From assembly GCA_943789205.1 (NCBI GenBank), contig CALSTG010000001.1:434001-498000 (forward strand): 64,000 nucleotides of DNA. The letters run 5' to 3'. Below, one piece after another: positions 34,687-43,451 of the stretch. Position numbers and translations under genes: made by a program. The stretch comes from an uncultured Flavobacteriales bacterium (GTDB lineage: Bacteria > Bacteroidota > Bacteroidia > Flavobacteriales_D > Crocinitomicaceae). The notes beneath the pieces were generated by a model, which saw nothing but the letters and a program-made list of their open reading frames with translations, was not told the DNA's origin and did not search any database. The stretch's first letter is position 1. Each line of letters begins with the position of its first letter.

Positions 34687-35916
34687 ATGAAAGAATTATT
34701 AGAAAGATTTGAAAATAAACAACCAGAAATCGTTTTTGAATGGAGCGATGCTGAAACCGATGCTAAAGGATGGGTCGTTATCAACTCACTGCGCGGAGGA
34801 GCCGCTGGAGGAGGTACAAGAATGAGAAAAGGCCTCGACAAAAGAGAAGTTGAGTCTTTGGCAAAAACAATGGAAATAAAATTCACCGTTGCTGGTCCTC
34901 CAATTGGTGGTGCCAAGTCTGGTATAAATTTTGACCCTAAAGACCCTAGAAAAGAAGATGTTCTTAGAAGATGGTATGCAGCCGTATCTCCATTACTAAA
35001 GCATTATTATGGAACTGGAGGAGATTTAAATGTTGATGAAATCCATGAAGTTATACCGATAACGGAAGATTGCGGTGTTTGGCATCCTCAAGAAGGTGTA
35101 TTTAATGGTCATTTTCAACCGAAGGAAGCTCAAAAAATCAATCGTATTGGACAGTTGAGACAAGGCGTTCTTAAAGTTATAGAAAACGAGTCCTACACAC
35201 CTTCAGTTAACAGAAAATATGTTATTGCAGATATGATTACAGGATATGGTGTTGCCGAATCCATTAAACATTACTATTCAATCTGGGGAGGGAATTTAAG
35301 TGGTAAAAAGGTCATTGTCCAAGGATGGGGTAATGTAGGCTCCGCAGCTGCTTACTATTTAGCTCAAGATGGCGCCAAGATCGTTGGAATTATTGATCGC
35401 GTTGGTGGATTGATTAAAACAGATGGATATAGCTTTGAAGCAATAAAAAATCTATTCCTAAATAAAAATGGTAATGAGCTCGTCTCTGACGAAATGCAAG
35501 ACTACGACGCTGTAAATGCAAAAATCTGGGATACTACTGCCGATGTTTTCATCCCTTGTGCAGGCTCAAGGATGATTTCAAAAGAACAATTAGACCGAAT
35601 GATTGCTGCGGGTGTTAGGGTTATTTCTTCTGGAGCTAATGTCCCATTTGCAGATCCTGAAATTTTCTTTGGTTCCATTGCAGAACAGGCTGATGAATCA
35701 CTGGCACTCATTCCTGATTTCATTGCAAACTGTGGAATGGCGCGTGTATTCGCTTATCTAATGTCAAATGATCTAAAGAAGCTTGATGACAAAGAGATAT
35801 TTGAAGACACGAGTAACACGATTAAGAAAGCATTGGAAGAAACCTATAAGGTAAACTCAAAAGAAACAGGATTGGCAAAAGCTGCTTTTGAAATTGCTTT
35901 AAATCAATTAATTTAA
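34687..35916 (+). CDS. Glu/Leu/Phe/Val dehydrogenase
   Basis: This 409-residue NAD(P)-dependent amino-acid dehydrogenase deaminates an amino acid to its 2-oxo acid. The substrate domain has GGAAGGGTRMRKGL, TMEIKFTVAGPPIGGAKSGI (with the conserved lysines) and GTGGDLNVDEIHEV. The nucleotide fold is IVQGWGNVGSAAAYYLAQDGAKIVGIID. Specificity among Glu, Leu, Phe and Val cannot be assigned by eye. It lies 3 bases upstream of nhaD. A TATTTTTG stretch sits at 34654-34661, 25 bases before the start, as a possible -7 element. Confidence 0.9.
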   Translation: MKELLERFENKQPEIVFEWSDAETDAKGWVVINSLRGGAAGGGTRMRKGLDKREVESLAKTMEIKFTVAGPPIGGAKSGINFDPKDPRKEDVLRRWYAAVSPLLKHYYGTGGDLNVDEIHEVIPITEDCGVWHPQEGVFNGHFQPKEAQKINRIGQLRQGVLKVIENESYTPSVNRKYVIADMITGYGVAESIKHYYSIWGGNLSGKKVIVQGWGNVGSAAAYYLAQDGAKIVGIIDRVGGLIKTDGYSFEAIKNLFLNKNGNELVSDEMQDYDAVNAKIWDTTADVFIPCAGSRMISKEQLDRMIAAGVRVISSGANVPFADPEIFFGSIAEQADESLALIPDFIANCGMARVFAYLMSNDLKKLDDKEIFEDTSNTIKKALEETYKVNSKETGLAKAAFEIALNQLI

Positions 35917-35919
35917 ATT

Positions 35920-37272
35920 ATGGAAGTAGTTATACTCATTGTTTTTATCTTAGGTTATCTTGCCATTACGCTTGAACACCCACTAAAAATAGACAAGTTA
36001 ATACCAGCACTCGTAATGATGGCTTTAGCTTGGGCAGGAGTTGCGTTTGGACTTGATTCATTTACAACTTGGTTTGATCCAGGCAGCCACCGGTTAGTTG
36101 AAGGGTTTTCAAATTTACCCTTGCATGGCACCCATGCTGAAATGGGTAAAATGGAGTACATGGAGCATACGCTTTTGTACCATTTTGGTAAGACCTGTGA
36201 AATTCTAATTTTTCTAGTCGGAGCGATGACCATTGTTGAAATCATTGACCATTTCAATGGTTTTCAAACCTTCAAATCGATGATCAGCACGAGGAAAAAG
36301 TCGAAACTCCTATGGATTGTTTGTGTTCTTGCTTTCATATTATCTGCAATCATTGACAATCTTACTGCAACCATTGTACTCATAACTATTTTAAGAAAAA
36401 TAATTAAAGATAAAGAGCTTAGAATGTGGTTTGCCGGAATGATCATTGTAGCCGCAAATGCAGGTGGTGCTTGGTCTCCTATTGGAGATGTCACAACGAC
36501 CATGCTCTGGATGCAAGATAAAGTTACTGCGGGTGTTCTAATTGAGACCCTACTGATACCGTCTATTGTTTGCATGGTTATCCCGACAATTATAGCAAGC
36601 TACTTACCTGCGTTTAGAGGTGAAATTGATGCAGAAGAATCTATTGAAGAAAAAAGTAAGAACAGCGCATTCATGTTGGTTTTTGGTTTACTTTTAATTG
36701 TATTCGTTCCTATTTTCAAAACGATCACACATTTACCACCATATATTGGGATGATGCTTTCATTAGGCATCATGTCTATGATGGCAGAAATACTTACCAA
36801 CCGTGATTTTTCATTAAAGACGTCAACACATGAGCAAGACCATGGTCATGGTCCGACATTTAAGGCATTAACCAAAATTGAAATGCCAAGTATCTTATTC
36901 TTTCTTGGAATATTGATGACCGTAGCAGCTCTTGAGTCTCTTGGTATGATTTTCACTTTTGGAAATACAGTGAATGCCGTGATGCCTGAAAATGTCTTTG
37001 TCTCACTGCTCGGTATCGGTTCTGCTATTATCGATAATGTTCCGTTGGTGGCTGCTTCTATGGGAATGTTTCAAGATGCTATGGATGCCGAGGTTTGGCA
37101 TTTTATCGCTTATGCTGCAGGTACAGGTGGATCTATGCTCATTATTGGCTCCGCAGCAGGAGTTGTAGCTATGGGAATGGAAAACATTTCATTCTTTTGG
37201 TATCTTAAACGCATATCACTTCTCGCGCTCGTCGGTTATTTTGCCGGAATAGGCGTGTTTTTAATTTTATAG
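35920..37272 (+). CDS. nhaD: Na+/H+ antiporter NhaD
   Basis: This 450-residue inner-membrane antiporter of the ion-transporter superfamily expels sodium in exchange for protons. It has about 12 hydrophobic spans. Recognisable segments are LAITLEHPLKIDKLIPAL near the start, SAIIDNLTATIVLITILRKI and IIVAANAGGAWSPIGDVTTTMLW, and near the end GSAIIDNVPLVAASMGMF and GTGGSMLIIGSAAGV. The doubled D-N (L/V) motifs are typical of the NhaD/arsenite family. With the Na+-NQR operon in the same window, it indicates a sodium cycle. Confidence 0.93.
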   Translation: MEVVILIVFILGYLAITLEHPLKIDKLIPALVMMALAWAGVAFGLDSFTTWFDPGSHRLVEGFSNLPLHGTHAEMGKMEYMEHTLLYHFGKTCEILIFLVGAMTIVEIIDHFNGFQTFKSMISTRKKSKLLWIVCVLAFILSAIIDNLTATIVLITILRKIIKDKELRMWFAGMIIVAANAGGAWSPIGDVTTTMLWMQDKVTAGVLIETLLIPSIVCMVIPTIIASYLPAFRGEIDAEESIEEKSKNSAFMLVFGLLLIVFVPIFKTITHLPPYIGMMLSLGIMSMMAEILTNRDFSLKTSTHEQDHGHGPTFKALTKIEMPSILFFLGILMTVAALESLGMIFTFGNTVNAVMPENVFVSLLGIGSAIIDNVPLVAASMGMFQDAMDAEVWHFIAYAAGTGGSMLIIGSAAGVVAMGMENISFFWYLKRISLLALVGYFAGIGVFLIL

Positions 37273-37303
37273 TAACTATCTTTCAATTAAACGTTTTGAC
37301 ATT

Positions 37304-37972
37304 ATGAATACATTTTTTTTAACTGCTGAACCTACTGAAACTACCAAGACCTTTTGGGAAGTTTTTGTCAATACTGATGAACTTGTAGGATTAACAATCA
37401 ATGTTACCCTTTTGCTGATTTTAGGCTATGTGGTTTTCATTTTTGTTAAGAAATATTTTGACTACAATAGCATATTAAAGAGCTACAGTGCCATCAATAG
37501 AAAAATTGAGGAGGAATACGATTCGATGCTACTCAGCAAATATGATAATTCAACCAACCCGTTCAAGAAACTAATCTCTAAATATATTTCAACTCAAAAA
37601 GATGGTAATAAGAAATCAACTGCGGAATCACAGCTTAAAAATCAAGGTGATTTTGAAATGGCTCGATTAGGAGAAAAATTAGGAGTTTTAGCTACTTGTT
37701 CTGGTGTTGCACCTATGATTGGTTTCTTAGGAACTACGCTTGGAATGGTTTCTGTATTTATCGGTCTGGAAGGCGCAGGAACGTTAGAGATCAAAACAAT
37801 CTCAGGTGGTATCCTAACTGCAATGACAACAACAGTTTCAGGATTGGTTGTTGGTATTGTTGCCTATGTTGGATACAACCACCTTGTTATGAAACTTGAA
37901 AAAATTGCGATTGAAATGGAAAACATCTCCTTCAACTTAATGAAAAATTACGACAAGAAAGGAGAACAATAA
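37304..37972 (+). CDS. exbB: MotA/TolQ/ExbB proton channel family protein
   Basis: This 222-residue inner-membrane protein has three hydrophobic spans: one at about 32-52 and two in the C-terminal half. The latter pair has the family residues GVAPMIGFLGTTLGMVSVF and GGILTAMTTTVSGLVVGIVAYVGYN. Together with ExbD it forms the proton-driven motor that energises TonB or TolA. It is followed by exbD and a TonB-like gene in one unit, so a TonB role is likelier than MotA or TolQ. Confidence 0.9.
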   Translation: MNTFFLTAEPTETTKTFWEVFVNTDELVGLTINVTLLLILGYVVFIFVKKYFDYNSILKSYSAINRKIEEEYDSMLLSKYDNSTNPFKKLISKYISTQKDGNKKSTAESQLKNQGDFEMARLGEKLGVLATCSGVAPMIGFLGTTLGMVSVFIGLEGAGTLEIKTISGGILTAMTTTVSGLVVGIVAYVGYNHLVMKLEKIAIEMENISFNLMKNYDKKGEQ

Positions 37973-37983
37973 ACCATCATATC

Positions 37984-38394
37984 ATGAGCTTGAACCAAAG
38001 AAATAAAATTAAAATCGAAGGAGGTATGGCCAGTATGACTGACCTTGTATTCTTGTTATTGATTTTCTTCATCATAATGAGCTTGATGGCGAACAATCAA
38101 ACACCTCTTGACCTTCCTAAAGCCGAACAAAATCTGCCTACAGACCAGACGCCTGTTGAACCAACTGTTCTAGTTTTAGAAAACAACAATTATATCGTAA
38201 AAATTGGAGATAAAGAAAGTGAAGAAGTGAGCTACGACGAGATGGAAGGGCTTATTACTTCGGCCGTTGAGGAATCGGGCAAAACTAAAGTAAGAATCGC
38301 AGGTCATAAACAAGCGGATTATGAATCTGTATTTAAAGTTCTTGGATTGTCGCAATATAACGGCTGGGATCCAGTTCTTGCCTACGATAAATAA
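37984..38394 (+). CDS. exbD: ExbD/TolR-type biopolymer transport protein
   Basis: This 136-residue protein has an N-terminal cytoplasmic stub, one membrane span with the essential aspartate (MASMTDLVFLLLIFFIIMSLM) and a periplasmic domain. It pairs with the ExbB-like protein encoded 11 bases upstream. The TonB-like gene starts 6 bases downstream. Confidence 0.9.
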   Translation: MSLNQRNKIKIEGGMASMTDLVFLLLIFFIIMSLMANNQTPLDLPKAEQNLPTDQTPVEPTVLVLENNNYIVKIGDKESEEVSYDEMEGLITSAVEESGKTKVRIAGHKQADYESVFKVLGLSQYNGWDPVLAYDK

Positions 38395-38400
38395 TACAAA

Positions 38401-39051
38401 TTGAAAAAGAAAGAAAAAGAAAAAAATAAAAGAAAATCTATGATTTTCACGCTGAGCTTTATGCTTATCGTTCTAATTTGCCTTTCTTTTATTGAATTCC
38501 GTGTCCCTCTCGAAGTTAAATCCTTGGTAACAGTTGCACCTCCCTTACCACAAGAAATAAAAGATTTTGTTGCTGAATCTCACAAAGCTCAGAGCAAAAA
38601 ACCGTCCCGATCTAAAAAACCATCACAAAGCAAGAACCCAACTAATAATTCTAGTGATGCATTAACCGATAACAAGCCTGACGAAGCCGTATCGAACCCT
38701 TTTGGAGGAAGCGGCGGTGGACAAGAATTTGGAGGAGGTAGTAGTGAAGATGGCAATGGAGGTGGCGGCAACGGAGGTTCCGGCGGAGGTGGTTTTGGAG
38801 AACTGGTTCGCTTAAATGCGCCTGTTCCTAATCAACCAAACACAGACTACAGCGGACAGGTAGCTGTGCTTCTTACTGTAAATGATAAAGGCGTTGTAAT
38901 TTCGGCAAAGTCTACAAATGGAACTACACATCCTGACCAAAATGTTATAAAATTAGTTGTCGATCACGTGAAAAAGAATGTGAAATTCAAAGCCCAACCC
39001 GGCGCACCCATCAGAACAGCATATTACACGGTTCAAATTGACGCAGGATAA
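38401..39051 (+). CDS. TonB-family energy transducer with a glycine-rich periplasmic linker
   Basis: This 216-residue protein starts at TTG. It has a lysine/glutamate-rich cytoplasmic N-terminus, one membrane span (about 15-32), and a Lys/Ser/Pro-rich stretch (about 62-82). A striking glycine-rich linker follows (about 100-135, repeats of GGGGxGG and GGSGGG). The C-terminal TonB-like domain (about 145-216) ends VRTAYYTVQID-like (here IRTAYYTVQIDAG). It should transmit the ExbBD motor's energy to outer membrane receptors. The glycine linker replaces the more usual proline-rich span of TonB. Its 3' end overlaps folC by 14 bases. Confidence 0.82.
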   Translation: MKKKEKEKNKRKSMIFTLSFMLIVLICLSFIEFRVPLEVKSLVTVAPPLPQEIKDFVAESHKAQSKKPSRSKKPSQSKNPTNNSSDALTDNKPDEAVSNPFGGSGGGQEFGGGSSEDGNGGGGNGGSGGGGFGELVRLNAPVPNQPNTDYSGQVAVLLTVNDKGVVISAKSTNGTTHPDQNVIKLVVDHVKKNVKFKAQPGAPIRTAYYTVQIDAG

Positions 39052-40261
39052 GTACAAATCCCAGACTGATTGGTTATTTCATCAGTTCCCTGCCTTTCAA
39101 AAGCAGGGAGGAATCGCCTATAAACCAGGCCTAAGCCACACAGAAAATCTTCTAAATCATTTTAATCTCGATGTCACAAAACTAAATGCAGTACATGTAG
39201 CTGGCACCAACGGAAAAGGTAGCACCTGCAGCTTTTTGGCTTCATTACTTACAGAATCAAATAAAAAAGTCGGTCTATTTACATCACCACATATTTTTGA
39301 TTTTCGAGAAAGAATACGTGTAAATGGAACTATGATTTCGAAAAAAGAGGTGATCGATTTTATAGCAGAAATTCAGTCTCTAAAGCTTGAATTCAGGCCA
39401 TCTTTTTTTGAAATCACCTTTGTGCTCGCAGTGAAGCATTTTATAAATATAAATTGTGACTACTGTGTATTTGAAACAGGCATGGGCGGACGTTTAGATG
39501 CAACCAATGTACTACAACCAGCCGCTACAGCAATAACAAATATTAGCTTGGACCACACAGCGTTTTTAGGAAATACGCTAGAAGCTATTTCAAAGGAAAA
39601 AGCCGGTATTATCAAGGTCAAAACACCTCTTTTTATTGGAAAAAAAGAACCGCACAGCTTTCCAATATTTAAAGCTGAAAGCAAGAGCAAACATAGCACT
39701 CTTTATTTAAATGATTTGAAATATACATTCAAAGGCCTTCCGGATTATCAAGTACAGAACTTCAATCTCGCAATAAACTTATTTGAGTTTCTGACTAAAG
39801 AACTTCCAAACCAAGAACTCATCCAAAGAGCCTCTGATAAAATTCATTCAAATACCGGTTATGGCAAAAGAATGGAATTAATAAATGAGTATCCTAATAT
39901 ATACCTCGATGTAGCCCATAATGACGTTGGTATTAAAGAATCCTTAAGTTTCATTAAAAATCAAACGAAAGGAAAATTATATGTTATTCTGGGTGGTGCA
40001 AAAGACAAGGAATATGAGAAAGGAACATTAAATGCGCTATTCGAGACCACTTTGGCCTTTTGTTTATTCTCAAATAACCGTTCGAAATCAATTGAAGAAT
40101 GGAAAGCAATTGAAAAATTGACAACTAAACCAATCCATATTTATAATTCTATTGACGAAGCTTTAATTGAAACGAAAAGTATTTTAAAACCAAGTGATGC
40201 TCTACTTATTATGGGTAGCTTCTTTCTAATTTCAGATTACAATACCGCCTTTTGGAAATAA
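39038..40261 (+). CDS. folC: Dihydrofolate/folylpolyglutamate synthase
   Basis: This 407-residue Mur-ligase-like enzyme adds glutamate to dihydropteroate and to folates. It has the P-loop HVAGTNGKGSTCSFLAS, FTSPHIFDFRERIRVNG, the ETGMGGRLDATNVL motif and SLDHTAFLGNTLEAISKEKAGI. It probably starts at the TTG at 39038, inside the TonB-like gene, giving the usual short lead to the conserved TDWLFHQFPAFQKQG. No ATG fits as well. Confidence 0.92.
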   Translation: MTQDKYKSQTDWLFHQFPAFQKQGGIAYKPGLSHTENLLNHFNLDVTKLNAVHVAGTNGKGSTCSFLASLLTESNKKVGLFTSPHIFDFRERIRVNGTMISKKEVIDFIAEIQSLKLEFRPSFFEITFVLAVKHFININCDYCVFETGMGGRLDATNVLQPAATAITNISLDHTAFLGNTLEAISKEKAGIIKVKTPLFIGKKEPHSFPIFKAESKSKHSTLYLNDLKYTFKGLPDYQVQNFNLAINLFEFLTKELPNQELIQRASDKIHSNTGYGKRMELINEYPNIYLDVAHNDVGIKESLSFIKNQTKGKLYVILGGAKDKEYEKGTLNALFETTLAFCLFSNNRSKSIEEWKAIEKLTTKPIHIYNSIDEALIETKSILKPSDALLIMGSFFLISDYNTAFWK

Positions 40262-40265
40262 AACA

Positions 40266-40295
40266 TTTGTAAATCCCAAAATAGCCTTATCTTTG
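40266..40295 (+). promoter_or_regulatory. Promoter of pyrR-pyrB, giving an almost leaderless transcript
   Basis: TTTG at 40266-40269 and TATCTTTG at 40288-40295 are 18 bases apart, a near-perfect Bacteroidota promoter. Only five bases separate the -7 element from the ATG at 40301, so the mRNA would begin at or within a few bases of the start codon. Confidence 0.75.
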
Positions 40296-40300
40296 CAGTG

Positions 40301-40849
40301 ATGGAAAAGCAGGTCATCCTTAATGATAAGCACCTTGAATTGACGCTTAAAAGACTTTGCCACGAACTCATTGAAACCCACAACGACTTTAGTGAAACAG
40401 TAATTATTGGCCTTCAACCAAGAGGTATTCATGTTGTCCAACGCATTAAAGAACAACTACAGAACATATTAAAAAAAGAGGTCACTTGTGGGACACTAGA
40501 TATCACCTTTTTCAGAGATGATTTTAGACGAAGAGAGACACCACTTATACCGAGTGTAACAAATATTGACTTTAGCATAGAAAATAAGAACATTGTCCTT
40601 GTAGATGACGTACTATTCACAGGAAGAACTATTAGGTCAGGACTTGACGCACTACTTTCTTTTGGAAGGCCAAAGGGCGTTGAACTTCTTGTACTTGTGG
40701 ATAGAAGATTTAGAAGAGACTTACCAATAGAAGCCAATTACGTTGGAAAGGCCGTTGACACATTACTCTCTGAACGCGTTTCTGTGGAATGGGCAGAAAT
40801 TGAAGGACAAGATAAAATAGTATTGTATAGCAAAGAAAATGATGAATAA
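40301..40849 (+). CDS. pyrR: PyrR: bifunctional pyr operon regulator / uracil phosphoribosyltransferase-like
   Basis: This 182-residue phosphoribosyltransferase-fold protein has the PRPP-binding IVLVDDVLFTGRTIRSGLDAL and the family segments LIETHNDFSETVIIGLQPRG and FFRDDFRRRETPLIPSVTNIDF. PyrR senses UMP and can have uracil phosphoribosyltransferase activity. I prefer the ATG at 40301 over a GTG one codon earlier because the promoter -7 box ends at 40295. It overlaps pyrB by 11 bases. An attenuator leader of the Bacillus type cannot exist here because the transcript is almost leaderless. Confidence 0.93.
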   Translation: MEKQVILNDKHLELTLKRLCHELIETHNDFSETVIIGLQPRGIHVVQRIKEQLQNILKKEVTCGTLDITFFRDDFRRRETPLIPSVTNIDFSIENKNIVLVDDVLFTGRTIRSGLDALLSFGRPKGVELLVLVDRRFRRDLPIEANYVGKAVDTLLSERVSVEWAEIEGQDKIVLYSKENDE

Positions 40850-41771
40850 CTTAAGCGTTGACCACCTTACGGGAATTAAAGACCTCACTGCAGAGGATAT
40901 AGAATTAATTTTCAAAACGGCTGATAGTTTTAAAGAAGTAATCAATCGTCCGATTAAAAAAGTTCCGTCTCTGAGAGATATCACAATTGCAAACCTGTTC
41001 TTTGAAAATTCGACGAGGACAAAGCTATCATTTGAGCTAGCAGAAAAAAGACTGTCTGCAGATATTGTCAATTTTAGTGCCTCAGGAAGCTCTGTCAAAA
41101 AAGGTGAAACCTTAGTAGATACGGTAAACAATATTCTTTCGATGAAAGTTGATCTTGTTGTCATGAGGCATCCCAATCCAGGAGCGGCTACTTTCTTATC
41201 GAAAAAAATAGGTGCAAAAGTCATAAATGCTGGGGATGGTACTCACGAGCATCCAACACAAGCCTTACTTGACTCCTACTCTATTCGAGAAAAGTTTGGC
41301 AGTGTAAAAGGAAAAAAGGTCGTAATAGTCGGAGATATTCTTCATTCTAGAGTAGCACTTTCTAATATCTATTGCTTGCAAAAGCAAGGTGCTGAAGTGA
41401 TGGTATGCGGACCTTTAAATTTAATCCCTAAAAACATGAAAGACTTAGGGGTTAAGGTATCAAACAATTTAAAAGAGGCTCTCGAGTGGTGCGATGTTGC
41501 AAATATGTTGCGTATTCAATTGGAAAGGCAGGACGAAACTTTTTTCCCTAGCCTTCGTGAATATGCTATGCTTTTTGGTCTAAATAAAGGAATTTTAGAT
41601 AGTCTCTCAAAAAAAATAGTAGTGATGCATCCGGGCCCTATAAACCGTGGGGTTGAAATAACCTCAGATGTCGCGGATAGCGATCAAAGTATCATTCTGC
41701 AGCAGGTAGAAAATGGTGTTGCAATAAGAATGGCAGTAATTTATTTGCTCGCCTCTCAAATTGAACGCTAA
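40839..41771 (+). CDS. pyrB: Aspartate carbamoyltransferase catalytic subunit
   Basis: This 310-residue enzyme makes carbamoyl-aspartate in pyrimidine synthesis. It has the carbamoyl-phosphate motif FENSTRTKLSFELAEKRL, GDGTHEHPTQALLDSYSI, the aspartate-binding region (MLRIQLERQDE) and VMHPGPINRGVEI. The start lies inside pyrR, as in other Bacteroidota. No regulatory pyrI follows. A STAS-domain gene starts 20 bases downstream. Confidence 0.96.
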   Translation: MMNNLSVDHLTGIKDLTAEDIELIFKTADSFKEVINRPIKKVPSLRDITIANLFFENSTRTKLSFELAEKRLSADIVNFSASGSSVKKGETLVDTVNNILSMKVDLVVMRHPNPGAATFLSKKIGAKVINAGDGTHEHPTQALLDSYSIREKFGSVKGKKVVIVGDILHSRVALSNIYCLQKQGAEVMVCGPLNLIPKNMKDLGVKVSNNLKEALEWCDVANMLRIQLERQDETFFPSLREYAMLFGLNKGILDSLSKKIVVMHPGPINRGVEITSDVADSDQSIILQQVENGVAIRMAVIYLLASQIER

Positions 41772-41791
41772 TTTTTATATTTTTGAGGGTA

Positions 41792-42136
41792 ATGAATAAC
41801 TTCTCATCAGAACATAAAGGAAACATCGCAATAGTTTATTCAAATGTTGATAAACTAGATTCAAGTAATGCTCCAGAGCTTAAAGGCTTATTTATCCATC
41901 TCAACAAAGGATCAAACAACCTCATCATACTTGACATGAGCAAAACTAAATATTGTGATTCTTCGGGCCTGAGTGCCATTTTAATTGCTAATAGGTTGTG
42001 TAAAGACACGAATGGATCTTTTCATATTGCAAGTCTTCAACCTGATGTCTTGAAACTCATTCAAATTGCACAACTCGATCAAGTACTCAATCTTTCTGAA
42101 AATCTCGAGAGTGCTGTGGCTTCACTAAAAAAGTGA
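41792..42136 (+). CDS. STAS-domain protein (anti-sigma factor antagonist type)
   Basis: This 114-residue protein is a single STAS domain with the phosphorylatable serine in KTKYCDSSGLSAILIANRL. Such proteins (SpoIIAA, RsbV) are substrates of serine kinases and SpoIIE-type phosphatases in partner switching. It lies between pyrB and rnz and overlaps rnz by 4 bases. I chose the ATG at 41792 over an in-frame TTG at 41783. No anti-sigma kinase is adjacent. The phosphatase at 6479-7699 is a candidate partner, by inference only. Confidence 0.85.
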   Translation: MNNFSSEHKGNIAIVYSNVDKLDSSNAPELKGLFIHLNKGSNNLIILDMSKTKYCDSSGLSAILIANRLCKDTNGSFHIASLQPDVLKLIQIAQLDQVLNLSENLESAVASLKK

Positions 42137-43053
42137 ATTTCTCAGTAACGATTTTAGGAAGTGGCGCGGCGCTGCCTGCAAAGAATAGAATGCCGAGCGC
42201 ACAATATATTAATTGCAACAACAGACATTTTTTAATTGATTGTGCTGAAGGCACCCAACTTCAACTTCGGAAGTACAAAATTAATTTTCAAAAAATCAGT
42301 CATGTTTTTATTTCACACTTGCACGGAGACCATTATTTTGGACTGGTTGGCCTCCTGAGCACTATGAATCTTTTAGGAAGAGAAAAAGAACTAACAATTT
42401 ATGGACCAGAGGAATTAGAAGCTCTTATAAATCCTATGCTAAATTACGGCGGTTCAAGATTGTCCTTCAATCTCGTATTTGTTGCTATTAACATGAAGGG
42501 AAAACAAACGATATATGAGGATGATGTTGTTGAGGTATTTAGTTTTCCTCTCCTACATAAAATCCCTACAGCCGGATTTTTAATTCAGGAAAAAACAAAA
42601 CCCTTGAAGATTAATCCAGCCATGATTGAAGCTTTTAATCTCAAAATAGAACATTTTAAAGATTTACAGAAAGGTAAGGATGTCATTTTAGATTCTGGAG
42701 AAGTCTGCAGCTTTGAAAAAGTCACGTTAAAACCTACAGAATTATTGAGCTATGCTTATTGTTCAGACACAAAGAAAAGCATTAAGGTTGCAGAAGCCGT
42801 TTCTGGCGCAACAGTTTTATACCACGAGGCAACATTTGTCTCTAAAGATCAAAAAAGGGCAACAACAACTTTCCATTCCTCAACTAAGGATGCTGCAGAA
42901 ATTGGACAAAAAGCAAAAGTTAAAAAACTTGTTGTTGGACATATTTCATCTCGCTACAAGACCAACAATCAACATGAAGAAGAAATGGCGAGGTTCTTTA
43001 CCAATAGCACTGTTGCAGAAGATGGAATGTGCATTGATTTAACTAAAGTATAA
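42133..43053 (+). CDS. rnz: Ribonuclease Z
   Basis: This 306-residue metallo-beta-lactamase-fold endonuclease matures tRNA 3' ends. It has GSGAALPAKNRMPSAQYI at the start, the zinc motif HLHGDHYFGLVG, AYCSDTK (conserved aspartate), and the C-terminal HISSRYK histidine. It starts at GTG inside the stop region of the STAS gene. Because the tRNA-His in this window does not encode a full CCA, 3' processing by RNase Z fits. Its end overlaps a small convergent gene by 11 bases. Confidence 0.94.
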   Translation: MNFSVTILGSGAALPAKNRMPSAQYINCNNRHFLIDCAEGTQLQLRKYKINFQKISHVFISHLHGDHYFGLVGLLSTMNLLGREKELTIYGPEELEALINPMLNYGGSRLSFNLVFVAINMKGKQTIYEDDVVEVFSFPLLHKIPTAGFLIQEKTKPLKINPAMIEAFNLKIEHFKDLQKGKDVILDSGEVCSFEKVTLKPTELLSYAYCSDTKKSIKVAEAVSGATVLYHEATFVSKDQKRATTTFHSSTKDAAEIGQKAKVKKLVVGHISSRYKTNNQHEEEMARFFTNSTVAEDGMCIDLTKV

Positions 43054-43249
43054 TCAGTGTTTTTACGAGCATCATAAGTGAGAAAAAGGCGGTAAAAATA
43101 GTGGAGAACAACAATACAGATTCAGCTTTAGTTTTTGATTCCTTTAACATCTGTTCTTTAATTTGTAGCGTTGCTGTTCTGTAAGCTGCCTTGTCCTTAA
43201 TTAACAACCTCATAGCTTCATGATTTATTTTGTTTGTAATTCGATTCAT
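43043..43249 (-). CDS. Small protein with one C-terminal membrane segment, unknown function
   Basis: I do not recognise the family. The 68-residue product has an alpha-helical charged N-terminal part (with the segment AYRTATLQIKEQMLKESKTK) and a single hydrophobic span at the C-terminus (about 47-68, LLFSTIFTAFFSLMMLVKTLIIL). This is the layout of a tail-anchored membrane protein. I chose the ATG at 43249. It is convergent with rnz and divergent from a still smaller reading frame. Confidence 0.55.
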   Translation of the reverse strand: MNRITNKINHEAMRLLIKDKAAYRTATLQIKEQMLKESKTKAESVLLFSTIFTAFFSLMMLVKTLIIL

Positions 43250-43276
43250 TGTGTTGTTTGTTTGTTTACAACAAAG

Positions 43277-43411
43277 ATGCACCATTGGATTCTAGAGCAG
43301 AAAGAAAAAATGAGGAATGAATTACAATTAGAAAAGCCTACACAGTATGGCTTACGTATTCACTCTAAGACAGGTACATATAAATACGTATCCCATTTGA
43401 AAATCAAATAA
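43277..43411 (+). CDS. Very small basic protein, hypothetical
   Basis: A 44-residue reading frame starts at an ATG after TTACAACAAAG. It has a polar, basic composition (EKMRNELQLEK, then GLRIHSKTGTYKYVSHLKIK). Nothing in it is recognisable. The C-terminal half looks like a small beta-hairpin with regular hydrophobic and basic alternation. It fills most of the 264-base gap between the tail-anchored protein and the large secreted protein. Coding status is uncertain. Confidence 0.3.
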   Translation: MHHWILEQKEKMRNELQLEKPTQYGLRIHSKTGTYKYVSHLKIK

Positions 43412-43443
43412 AAAAGCAATCATTTAGGTTTGAAAAAGACTTG

Positions 43444-43451
43444 TATCTTTG
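43444..43451 (+). promoter_or_regulatory. -7 element of the large T9SS cargo gene
   Basis: TATCTTTG matches TANNTTTG and lies 62 bases before the ATG at 43514. A TTTG is present at 43429-43432, but its spacing of 11 bases is shorter than the usual 17-20. Confidence 0.4.

Noticed and set aside
42752..43042. Plus-strand frame of 96 codons inside the end of rnz
   Set aside because: It overlaps a confident RNase Z gene completely and has skewed Gln/Lys/Leu composition.
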